Assembly: GCF_025612915.1 (NCBI RefSeq)
Contig: NC_069112.1
Coordinates: forward strand, 57,886,517 to 57,950,516
DNA: 64,000 nucleotides
Direction of reading: 5' to 3'
DNA from: Magallana angulata
Lineage: Eukaryota; Mollusca; Bivalvia; Ostreida; Ostreidae
The notes below the pieces were generated by a model, which saw nothing but the letters and a program-made list of their open reading frames with translations, did no database searches and was not told where the DNA came from. Position numbers and translations under genes: made by a program. Shown here in pieces: positions 13,420-23,443 of this stretch (position 1 is the stretch's first letter; every line of letters begins with the position of its first letter).

Positions 13420-13612
13420 TATATAAGAAAAACTCATTGTATATATAAAAACACACACTATATATAAGATAAACTCGAATATATAAAAATAAGCAGCTTT
13501 ATATATAAAGGAATTACCAATATATATAATCAATTGTGAATATATATAAAGCTAGGTCGTGAATATATAAACAGTACTGTGATATATAAAAGCAACAGTG
13601 ATAAATATATAA
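13420..13612 (+). repeat. Ten TATATAA motifs at ~21-bp spacing
   Basis: TATATAA begins at 13420, 13442, 13461, 13480, 13502, 13523, 13543, 13564, 13583 and 13606. Intervals are 19-23 bp, mean about 20.7. The spacers differ strongly (for example AACTCGAA, AAGCAGCT, CAATTGTG), so the motif and its spacing are kept while the rest has diverged. This may be an old minisatellite. Confidence 0.8.
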
Positions 13613-14104
13613 AGCGAACATTTTCCACTGAGTGACCTTCAATATGGCGATTGTTTATTTGGTATTGAAATGGATTAAATGCACATTAAAATTGAACAGA
13701 AATACAAGAATACACAAATCATTAGTACATGTTCACTTTACTTCTTAACTGAAAACTTTAGAAATATCAAAATATACATATATTTCTTCAATTAAAATAT
13801 CTCGTATATACTTTTAATTTTAACATTTTTTTTTAGATTATCTGGTCGCATGCGCAGATTGGTAGCCGGCATTGATATAGCCAGTGCACTGATGATAAAG
13901 AAATTATTCATTCCCGAGTCACTGATATCTTAAGCAGTTTGATAAAAACAGGAAAAAATACTAAGTAAAACTTAAGTACAGCTATTTGTAAAAACCAGGC
14001 AGGGGGTGATTCATGACCAACTCAGATTTCTATGAAATTTTAATATGAAGTTTTATGGACCACCAGAACATCATTGGAGATGATGACTTTTTTGTTCAAC
14101 CTTT

Positions 14105-15542
14105 GTTGCCATGGTAACGTGGCACCATGTAAATGTACCTGAACAGCAAACACCAAACACATACTATTTTGAATTAATCTCTTACTTTCGGCAATTAAAA
14201 AAAAAATTAAACAAAACTATACAAATTTTATTTTTGTTTCTGTAAATATGGCCCAATATATTCACTGTTAATCATAATAACAATATTATTCTACCTTTCC
14301 AACAAATGGTAAAAATAAGTTAAAAACATGTTGTTTTTTAAGAAATCGTCATTAAGGTTTTTCCTCAGAATCAAACATTTTCAAGGGCATTTTATGTTAT
14401 ATGTAAAAATGCCACATGTGCCAAAATTTTGAGCACAGAGGATAAAAAGTACACATCCCTTACAAAACACTTTTAAGATAAAATTCATGGGTTTTTAAAT
14501 ACATAATGTGTTACCATGGCGATGAAACTACATGAAAATTCAAATTTTACATATACACTACCTATCATCATATTTTGGAAAGATGTTGTGGAAAAATAAC
14601 ACTTGTCAAAGAAATCTTAATACCTAAAATAGAAAGTACACACCTTGAACATTTAAAACTTTAGATAAAACCGATTGGTTTTTAAAAAGCATTTGGTAAC
14701 CATGTCAATAAAATTTCCCAAAATATCGTTTTCATCAAAAAACCAAAAATTGTTACATTTTGTGGACATACTGCTAATAATAAATACAAGTTTAAAAAGA
14801 AATAGAGCATATAAGATAGAAAGTACACATCCTAAAAATGACAAAATACAGATAAAACTGGTGACTTATTAACTATCAAACTGTTACTATGGCAACGAAA
14901 TATCCAAAAAAATTGCCTTAAAAAATACAACTTAAATTTTTACATTTTGGGAGCATATTTCAGTTAGCCGCACAAGTTTAAAAAATTTTGAGCATATACA
15001 TGTAGCAAGGAAAATACATATCTTAAACTTGAATTAAAGCATTTGGAATCTTAGTATTACTCTTTTACCTTAGCAACAAAAAATATCATCACAATCTGTA
15101 TTTGAGTAAAATAAAATTTTGTCAAATATTTAAAAGATCAAACTGAGATATTAAACGAAACATTCATTAATTTCAAATATACAGAATTGAGAATGCCAAT
15201 CCTCAGAATTCAAAATTTAGATAAATTGTAAATTTCTGTTACCATGGCAGCATAATGACTACAGAAAAAGTTGAAGCAGAAATGACTTTTCACGTGTATA
15301 TCTATATATAAATCAAAGTAAAGTCCTGTGCTAATATGTTTCAACAAGGAATATTTCAAAATCACAAAGAGTAGCTAGTAATTATGACTGTGAGCAAATG
15401 AAAGTTTAGCTTTTTTTCATTTTAATTCTTTAAAATTGATAAAAATTAATACAAAAAAATAACCCACATGTATATTTCCTTTCTTTTGAAATCTACTTTT
15501 TAGATATCTATGCATTATCACAACTGTTATTGCCATGACAAC
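14105..15542 (+). repeat. Degenerate ~185-bp array with X-box-like palindromes
   Basis: GTTGCCATGGTAAC at 14105-14118 is a perfect palindrome-like X-box. Diverged versions occur at about 14510, 14696, 14883, 15064, 15238 and 15529. Spacing is roughly 173-190 bp among the middle five. Between them recur TAGAAAGTACACATCC and short AAACTTTAGATAAAA words. No coding frame runs through. It lies just downstream of the 3' end of the minus-strand DDE-like gene, and may be its untranslated tail or the end of a mobile element. Confidence 0.65.
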
Positions 15543-15699
15543 CACAGAAGCTGAAAAAATACATATAAAATACACCTAGGTTTTGCCACATATCATTTAT
15601 GATTCCATGCATGTTAGATGTACATACAGACATTATCTAAACAAACCAACAATCATTGAAAGACAGCACCAATATTTCTACATTTACAAGTTTAAACAA

Positions 15700-17135
15700 T
15701 CATATTGGACTGTCAAGTTCTAAAGTCATGGCATCTCTAATGCTGTCTCTTTCTTCTTCCTCATATATTGACTGCAGTATTTCTCGCAGATGGTCATCTT
15801 CTTCTGGTTCATCCTTGATATCCTTGGCTTTTGCATTCAGAGAAAGTCTTGAAAAAAAGGAGTTAATCTGAGAAGGCTGCAGCCATTCATCAGGATTGAA
15901 AAACTTCTCTCCCGTGCTGTTTCGCAAAGATTTCATACGTTGAGATACTTCAACAGGAATTGCTTTCCTACCTGATTCTTCGCCCTCTTGAAAAACTCTA
16001 TGGAGAAAATCTTTCACTTTGGAAGAGAAGCGTGCAAATTTCCTTGTTTTTTTCAGTGCCCATCCTTGTTGAAGCTTCTCTACTGATGAATTCTTTACAA
16101 GGGTATGGTGATCTCTGCCTATTTGCACCAGCTGTTTAGAAATGAACAAATTGGAATTACACAACTCGGACCAATGATGTCGTAGAGCATCATAAGTTGA
16201 TGTTTTCTCTTGAACATGTCTATCCAGAAGAATATGCTCTTGAAGTATTTGGTATGAGGAAAACTGCTGACTGCAGCCTAATTCAGAACAGTGGAAAATA
16301 CTTGTTGGTGTAACTGAACAGTTTTTTATGTGAGAGATCACACCATAGTTTTTTGATGGTTCTTCAAAGTCAGACAGTATGATGAGTCCTGTGTCAAGCT
16401 GCTCACTTTTCAAGACATCTTCTCTTTTTATCTTGATACCAATACCAATACTAAAACTGTGCCAGGCAATGATATCATCTCCTTCAAAGGCAAGATTATT
16501 AATGTTGGTGATTCCCTTGATGCAATGACTAGTCATTGTCTGGTTTTTCCTGTCAACTTCCACAACTGCACATTGACATCCTGCTACACCACTTCCATCC
16601 ATTATTGCCTTCTTCATGTCAAATGGTGTTGTTACATTTTCTCCAGATGAAACAAACATCCTTAATTTGGATCGCATATGGGCAATTTTGGCATCGCAAT
16701 AACTTTTTCCTGCCTGAGGTTCACTGAAGTCATAGCGTACAATGCTGATACCTGAAAAAAAAGTTATCAAAACCTTATAAACACTACTTTCATCATTTGC
16801 ACAAATTCTGCCAAAAAAATCTATGATGCAATCATAAACCAATGTTTGTTTAAAATAAAACAACAAAAAATATCATGGTTTCCTTTTATACCCAAATATA
16901 ACAATAAAGAAAAATCATTTCAGGCAATTGAATTCTCACCTGTTCTTTCACTAATTCCATGCATGCTCAGCCACAGGCACCCACAGTGATAGCAACCTGC
17001 ATTGTCACTTCGTAAAAAAACTTCTTCAATTCCAGGCATTTGTACTCTTATACTCTTTAGGATGTGCTCGATGGCTGATGCAACAGCAAACCAATCTTGC
17101 CTCACTGCTCCAAAAATGTGATTGAATGTCTTGTG
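15700..17135 (-). CDS. DDE transposase-like protein, 3' exons (family unnamed)
   Basis: Two exons, 17135-16940 and 16751-15700, join in phase across a 188-bp intron (ACAG/GTGAGA donor, TTTTTTTTCAG acceptor). The upstream exon has RSDNAGCYHCG. The join leads into RYDFSEPQAGKSYCD. A DN pair followed about 40 residues later by an E in FSEPQAGK looks like the second Asp and the Glu of an RNase H/DDE core; this is an inference. Further on, C-x4-C-x12-H-x5-H (FHCSELGCSQQF to LLDRH) is a C2H2-type finger. The C-terminus is acidic (DEPEEDD, EEEERDS). Similar multi-copy uncharacterised proteins occur in bivalves and cnidarians as I recall them, which suggests a transposon. The exon carrying the first catalytic Asp was not found. 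Confidence 0.6.
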
Positions 17136-17565
17136 CTATAAATGCAAAGTTGGATTTATCATTTTCATACCTATACATGCATAATCAATATGCTGTATAC
17201 TACTACAGATTGTTTTCTCTCTATCAAATTAAAAGACAATCTAATTCCATCTTATTCAAATGTGTCCAATTAGTCAATGTCTTATGTATATCATGTGTAT
17301 ATAGAGTTCTTAATCTTTATATCATTGATATATTAAAAATTCTTGTGACAAAGTATATGTTGTCGATTCATCTGTCTGTGAAAAAAAATTGAAATGATTA
17401 GTAAAAACAATTTTCCATCAAGTGAATTTTAAGATTTTGAGGGAGGTTGGGATTTAGAAGCTGTACAACTAAATACAAGTGAAAAGCTGTCAATGTGACA
17501 GCAAACCAGGTTTTCTTTTATGTGAACTGTATCCATTATCCAAGTCAACCCGTATCCAGTGAAAT
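17136..17565. other. Intron-like stretch of the DDE-like gene
   Basis: No exon could be fixed. A 60-codon minus-strand open frame at 17429-17611 has no known motif and runs into the tandem repeat beside it. Confidence 0.4.
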
Positions 17566-17567
17566 GG

Positions 17568-17935
17568 AGTACCCTATATGCAATATTTTGCCAAAAAATG
17601 ACTAAGTTCAAAAGCTGGTATTTTTTTCATGAATTATCGGAAATCAAAATCCTAGCAATATGCACACCTCTAATATATGTTCAATTGATCTGCAAAAGAA
17701 CAATTACCTATCTTGAGAACTGTAGGAGGAGTTATCTGTACAATGAAGGTACCCTATATGCAATATTTTGCCCAAAAATGACTAAGTTCAAAAGCTGGTA
17801 TTTTTTTTCATAAATTATCAGAAATCAAAATCCTAGCAATATGCACACCTCTGATATATGTACAATTGATCTGCAAAAGAACAACTTCCTATCTCGAAAA
17901 CTGTAGGAAGAGTTATCCGTACAATGAGGTATCCT
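17568..17935 (+). repeat. Two-copy tandem repeat, 181-bp unit
   Basis: Unit start words CCCTATATGCAATATTTTGC recur at 17571 and 17752, and near-identical sequence follows in both units. After copy two the sequence runs into CAGCCGCCCGCCCGCC and CGTTGGAAAACCCGGTTAA, which look like the end of a dispersed mollusc repeat. Confidence 0.85.
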
Positions 17936-18117
17936 TTTGGCAGCCGCCCGCCCGCCATTTTTCACCATTTTAATAACCAGATTTTTCCGTTGGAAAACCC
18001 GGTTAAAAAAATAAATATGCAAGGGATGTTTGAAAATTATTGAAACATTATGCTAAGGTTTCATTCCCACTCACTACTACATTATTTTTAACAAAATTTA
18101 CAATCATTATTATATAC

Positions 18118-20390
18118 TAGTATTGAGCATTGCAGTTCTCGAAAAGATGATGAGACTTAAACAACTGTTTATTTATGGATTATGTGAGGCCCAAGAATTG
18201 TTCAGGAGTCAGAGTCAAAACAATTTTAAAACATAGGTAATCACAGATTACAAAGCTCACCGAGACGATGTATCACCATTATGAGACCACCTTTATCATA
18301 TTATATGAAAATCATGATTTTGACAAATTTTAATCTACACTATCTGAACTGACTTAAGTAAGAGCTTTTCTAGAAAAATTGTGTTAAAATAAAAGATGAT
18401 TTTTAAAGATTTTTAGGGTCTTCCGTTTCCAACGGAAGACCCTTTTGTTTTTCTTCGGATTCTTTTTCATTATTATTATTCTTCCTCTGACTTCTTTTGT
18501 GGCCTATATCTCAAAAACAATTTAACCGTTTTCCAGGAAATTTACAGAACTTGTTCGGTATCGTGAATATTCGAGGTTATTAAAATTTGAACTTATGACG
18601 TCAATTCCGGTTTCAGAAATTGACGATTTTGTAAATTTTTAAGGGCCATTTTGTCCACGCATCTCCTCCGAAACTAATCAAGATAGAAGCTTGAAATGTT
18701 TAGGGATTGTAGATTATTGTATGTAGATCTACCCCATTGCCTTCATTTATGTAAATTGTGCAAGGCTTCGAAGCTCGCCTGAACCTGAAATAAGCACCAA
18801 ATTTTTCCACAAACTTTTTGAACATTTTCTGAAATATCTTTTGATCTATACATATTTTGTTAAATAATGTAATGCAAAAGATGTTTATTTTTGCAAGACC
18901 TTTAATGTAATATCAAAGAAAAGGGGCTGACCCCTCAAATTAGGGGCCAAAAGGGCTCTAAAGTCTTCTTACAATAACTTTTACTGAACAATAATTTGTT
19001 ATCAATCATAGAAGCAAAAATGTTTATTGTACAACTGTTTATCTATACAGTACCCCAGCTAAGTCTTGTATTATGTATTTAGGGGTTTCAAGGGGCCAGA
19101 AGTTCAAAACTTTGATCATTAATATCTGAATAAGGAGAAATATTTTGAAAAGCAATGTAGAACACAAAATGTTAAGAATAATGTTCTTAACAATATGACA
19201 ACTAAAATTTTTTTGTTGGTGGCCCTGATAAGGAGTTAAAGGGTCGGCCCCTAAAACACAGACTTTCAGATATCTCGAAAACGTTTAACAATTCGTGAAT
19301 ACATGTGAACAAAATATGTTTACATTTGCGAGGCCTTTAATTTGTTATAAAGAAAAAAGGGCTGGCCTCTCAAATTAGGGGCTAAAAGGGCTAGTAAGTC
19401 TTTTTATGATAACTTTTTTCTAGGCGATAATTTGATATTTTTCATTTAGCAAAAACAAAGAACTTTTTAAGCTTAATCAAACGCTGAAATTCGTTTCAAA
19501 ATCGGACTATGTGCTATATAGAAATTGGGGTTTAAAATTTGATTCTTCCGGAAATTTTGATTCCGTGTTTTTGGTTTAAGAAATAGCGTTAAGATAATGT
19601 AAAATTAATTCGAACCAAAAATAATCGTGTCAAGTCGTACATGAACACATTCGGGTTTATTTCGTTAAGACATTCTGGAAATCGGAAAGGTTTTTGTTAA
19701 GTCGTACTTAAAATCAGGAATTATTCGATTTCTTTCTTATTGTTTTAGTTTCTCTTGTTATTGGCTTAAGAACTCTGCTTCTTACAGGTACTTTAAGCTT
19801 TTCTCTCGACATTAACGGAAGACCCACTCGTTGCTTTGCAACGAGCTTTGCTCTAGTTCTCTATATATTCCTAAGTAAAAATTTGACATCCCCCCCTTTT
19901 GTGGCCCCACCCTACCCACAGGGATTACGATTTGAACCAACTTGAATCTACCCTATCCGAGGATGCTTTCAAACGATTAATAGCTTTTCTGGCTGATCAG
20001 TGTCTGAGAAGAAGAATTTTCCTTCTACATTCCTATGTAAAAATTCAACATCCCCATTGTGGCCCCACCCTACTCCTGGAAATCATGATTTGAACAAATT
20101 TGAATCTACACTACCTGAGGATGCTTCCACACAAGTTTCACCTTTTTGGCCAAATGGTTTTTGAGAAGATTTTTAAAAAATACCAACAAATTTTCAATGA
20201 TTTTTAATTATCTCCCCTTGAATGAAGTGGCCCTCCATTTTAACAAATTTTAATAGTGGTTCTGGAGAAGAAGTCAAAAATGTATAAAGTTAACGTACAT
20301 ACAAACAGACAGATGGACGCTGGACTAAAAGTGATCATAAAAGCTAGCTAAAAAGTGGCCACGCTCACATACCCCACTCTCCCACATTAA
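18118..20390 (-). mobile_element. Helentron-like element B copy, interrupted
   Basis: Reverse complement of the family at 44338-46670. Matches include the GAGAACTGCAAT word near 18125-18145, the CTCTGACTCCTGAACAATTC region, and two of the ~166-bp internal units at 19861-20200 (GGATGCTTCCACACAAGTTTC, minus strand of the unit). It is split by the element at 18416-19856. The outer ends are degraded or variant, so limits are approximate. No protein is encoded. Confidence 0.7.
18416..19856 (+). mobile_element. Non-autonomous Helentron-like element A, copy 1
   Basis: The left end at 18416-18442 is a palindrome (GGGTCTTCCGTT, TCC, then its complement). The same word returns inverted near the right end (AACGGAAGACCC, 19814-19825). 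A hairpin follows (CTCGTTGC-TTT-GCAACGAG, 19827-19845), then CTTTGCTCTAG at the terminus. Asymmetric inverted repeats plus a 3' hairpin are the hallmark of Helentron/Helitron2-type non-autonomous elements (HINEs). There is no coding capacity. Internally, a GGGGCTGACCCCTCAAATTA word is repeated. It is inserted inside the element B copy at 18118-20390. Confidence 0.8.
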
Positions 20391-20994
20391 TTGACATTTA
20401 TTGTACACAAAATGAATGTCTGGTAAGTGGTAATGTATAAATATTGCACATAATTTAATTTCATAAAGAATCACAAGTTCCGAAATATCATCACATCAAA
20501 TGCACATCTTTAACAACAAAATTCTATATGCAAGTTGTTGCGAGAGGTGTATTTAAGCCATATGAAAAAAATAAAGCTTCTATAATTATGATGATTGTGT
20601 GATTTAGCATAAATTGATATAGTTTATTTGCTTGACAAGTCTAGTGAGTATTAACACCATTTCAACTCACTGGATAAATCATATTAAAAAATCACAAAAT
20701 TTACAAATCCTCTTTATATATATATATACATATATATATGTCCAGTCTTCAATTTTTACAGGACAGTATCTCAGACAACTTTACATATGAAACAACACTA
20801 GACATCATTGAGATGCCCTGTTTTTACAAAAGTGTTACAGGGGATTCTGCTTTGACCTTAACCTCTACTAAATTTGGGTCAAGATCATTGCACATCCCAT
20901 AATTAAACAAGTACTCTATGGGCAATGAATAAACTTGATTCATGCTCACCGCCAATACCTACTGGCAGTCTTCTGGTCTAGTCTGAGATTCATT

Positions 20995-21046
<52 letters not shown>

Positions 21047-21317
21047 AAAGTCAAGACAAGGATTTTGACAAATAAAGGTCTGCTAGTCCCTTAAGGTTGA
21101 TATAAAAACTTGATTCAAGGTCACTACACAAGTCAACCTTTACCAGAAGGCACTTTGTCTGTGAAGTATTTGCCAGATTGGGCCAAGGGAAGAGAAAATA
21201 TGCCCCAGATAAGTGATACCAGAAAGACAGATGGATGGACGGACAGACAGACTGATCCCTATTGGGTGCCGGTTAGGAGGATACAATTTTTAGGGAATCA
21301 AGTATCAAAGCAAATAC
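20391..21317. repeat. Intron-like stretch with microsatellites
   Basis: A (TA)n run lies at about 20716-20741 and a (GA)n run at about 20999-21046. Words such as GGATGGACGGACAGACAGAC at 21232-21251 are typical of bivalve interspersed repeats. No exon seen. Confidence 0.7.
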
Positions 21318-23443
21318 CTGTGACAAAGTCTCTGAATGGCACTGTTCAGCGGAATTCTCTGTCTCTGAATGGCACTGTTCAGCATAATTCTCTGTCCTTG
21401 TTTGGAGGTTCCTGGACTGCTGAAAATGTATATATGTTTATAAGTAAAAGATCAAACTCATACAGGTTTTATTTTAAAATGCAATTTTTTAAAAACTGTT
21501 TGGTCCAATTCTTTGCTCATTACAGTATTTCTGTAAATAATTTTTCATCCCAATCAATTCTCCAAAAATTTATAATATTTTTTCAAATTAACCAAGCAAT
21601 ATTCATCTCTTTTCAAAGAGATAAATTCTAAAATATTCAAATTTTAAAAAAAAGAAGGTTTATAACAGGTTAAAGAAGAAACATGTGTACAATGTGCATG
21701 TGACATGGAAATGTATAAACAAAACAAAATCATTTGAAAACAAAATCATTTGACTTTGTCCAAATTTGAGAGTTGATCGATTTACTGTACTTTTAAGCAT
21801 CATTAAAACAAACTTTAGAAAGTTTCTGACAAGTTGTACACACAACTATCTTCAGGATTTTATTACAATTAGCCTCATATTTTATAAGCACATTAAATTA
21901 GTGCATAAAATAAAACTGTTTGAAGACTAGTGAGAGAAAAATTGATAACATTACCTGTAAGGTTGCTTCAGGGGTGTCATCCGAGGTATTTTTGCAAATT
22001 TGAGCAGCACTGAAATTATGTCATATATTAAAATTTAGCTTGACAAAATAGTTTGTTACTCCAAAATAATCACTAAAACGAGACACAAATGCATTTGAAC
22101 TCTAACTTGGCCATGCAGCGATATAAATTTTTTATTTTATAAATGCCGATCCCGATTGTTTTAGTTTAATTTGTGTATGACGTGCGATTCTGATAAAGTC
22201 AATATCATAATCATATTGATTATAGACATGATCAAACAGATAAATACATTGCCTTTATTCTAAGCAAATTTAAATACATTTTGTTAAAAATGCAGCCAAA
22301 TTATTTTTAGAGTTTTATATACTAGGTATTATGTACTTTAAAATAGCATACAGAAATAAGTTTTTTATGTGTGTGTGTGTGCTCATCTATTCCCATAATC
22401 AATCATGTATATCATACATGTATAAGTTATTTAATAGCATTCAATTCATTGTTTTATTTGTTTTAAAATAAAACATAAAAATTATTTCTTACCTCGCACC
22501 ATTTCACTTCCTGGGTTACAGTTTTTCTACATCTACTGCACAAGCCTAAAAATGTATTTTAAATTATGCATAAAAGACATAGAAGCTAAATTATGTTCCT
22601 TTATTGTGAGTTAATTTAATAGAATTTTTTAAAAGGCATTCAATAAAGATACAAGAGTGATATCTCAGAGACATAAATAACATAATAAATGTTATTTATG
22701 TCTCTGGATATATTAATTGTGGCATTTCGCACATAATTATAGGTGCTCCCTATTTAAATCAATATAACATTTTTTTTTATCTCCATATAACCTACTACAT
22801 GTATAAAATGTTATAGAATAAAAATTTTATACATTGATTAAGATGGGTTTTAGTGCCTATGTCAGAGACATAAATAACAGAGATTGTTATTTATGTCGAT
22901 CCCTGCCTAGTGCCTATGTTAATTCTGAAATCTATCCTGTTCTCAATATTATATAAATTGATATGTGTCTACATTTTTAACATGTATGCAAAATCTATTC
23001 ATTGACACGATATATGCAACTTCCACTACACAAATACAATACATATATATACCTGAGCCAATAGGGACAATATATCCATATACTGTATGAAGGTGCCGAG
23101 ACATAGACAAAGTTATGCTCCTCCCAACCTCTGCCTTTGCCGTTGTACTGTGACTCGGGTGTGAGCAGGATGACTTCTTCTTCCATCGTATCCCAAGGGA
23201 GTATCGATGAAATGGACAGATGGTATAGTCCCCAAATAGCGAAAAAACACCAGCACGGTAACATATCAAATGTCCCTCAGAAGCTATATCTCCAATGTTA
23301 CATGATTTGAGGTGGTTTTTAATGTTTCTCCTACAGTTTTTCACGTACACTAAACTGTTTTCATTTGGGAAATAAGGTGATGTGGTACACTTGCTTTTAT
23401 CAGGTAAAAATGAAGAAAAACTGCATACAAGACTACTTTCCAT
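21318..23443 (-). CDS. Zinc-finger-rich 5' exons of the DDE-like gene
   Basis: Exons 23443-23053, 22545-22493, 22009-21955 and 21419-21318. Exon 1 starts MESSLVCSFS and holds conserved-looking Cys/His clusters (NCRRNIKNHLKSC, GHLICYRAG, SSCSHPSHS). It joins exon 2 (LCSRCRKTVTQEV) in phase after IVPIGSG. Exon 3 (AAQICKNTSDDTPEATLQ) joins exon 4 in phase. The simplest exon 2 to exon 3 junction is one base out, so there is either a frame break or an unseen microexon. Exon 4 contains an 11-residue tandem duplication (TENYAEQCHSE then TENSAEQCHSE). Orientation and spacing fit the 5' half of the gene whose DDE-like exons lie at 15700-17135, with Helentron-like insertions between. The link between the halves is inferred. 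Confidence 0.55.
22666..22706. repeat. Perfect hairpin, 18-bp arms
   Basis: Arms 22666-22683 and 22689-22706 are exact inverted complements around a 5-base loop. The core GACATAAATAACA is shared with the hairpin at 22863-22900. It lies in the intron between exons 1 and 2 of the zinc-finger gene. Confidence 0.9.
22851..22919. repeat. 45-bp hairpin insert flanked by 12-bp direct repeats
   Basis: TAGTGCCTATGT occurs at 22851-22862 and again at 22908-22919. The 45 bp between contain arms GACATAAATAACA and its complement around a 5-base loop. This looks like a tiny insertion with a target-site duplication, or a duplicated junction. Confidence 0.75.

Noticed and set aside
15656-15871. 71-codon plus-strand Ser-rich open frame
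   Set aside because: Antisense shadow of the DDE-like C-terminal exon.
21110-21631. 173-codon plus-strand open frame
   Set aside because: It is antisense to an exon with good splice sites and phase, and otherwise covers interspersed repeat DNA.
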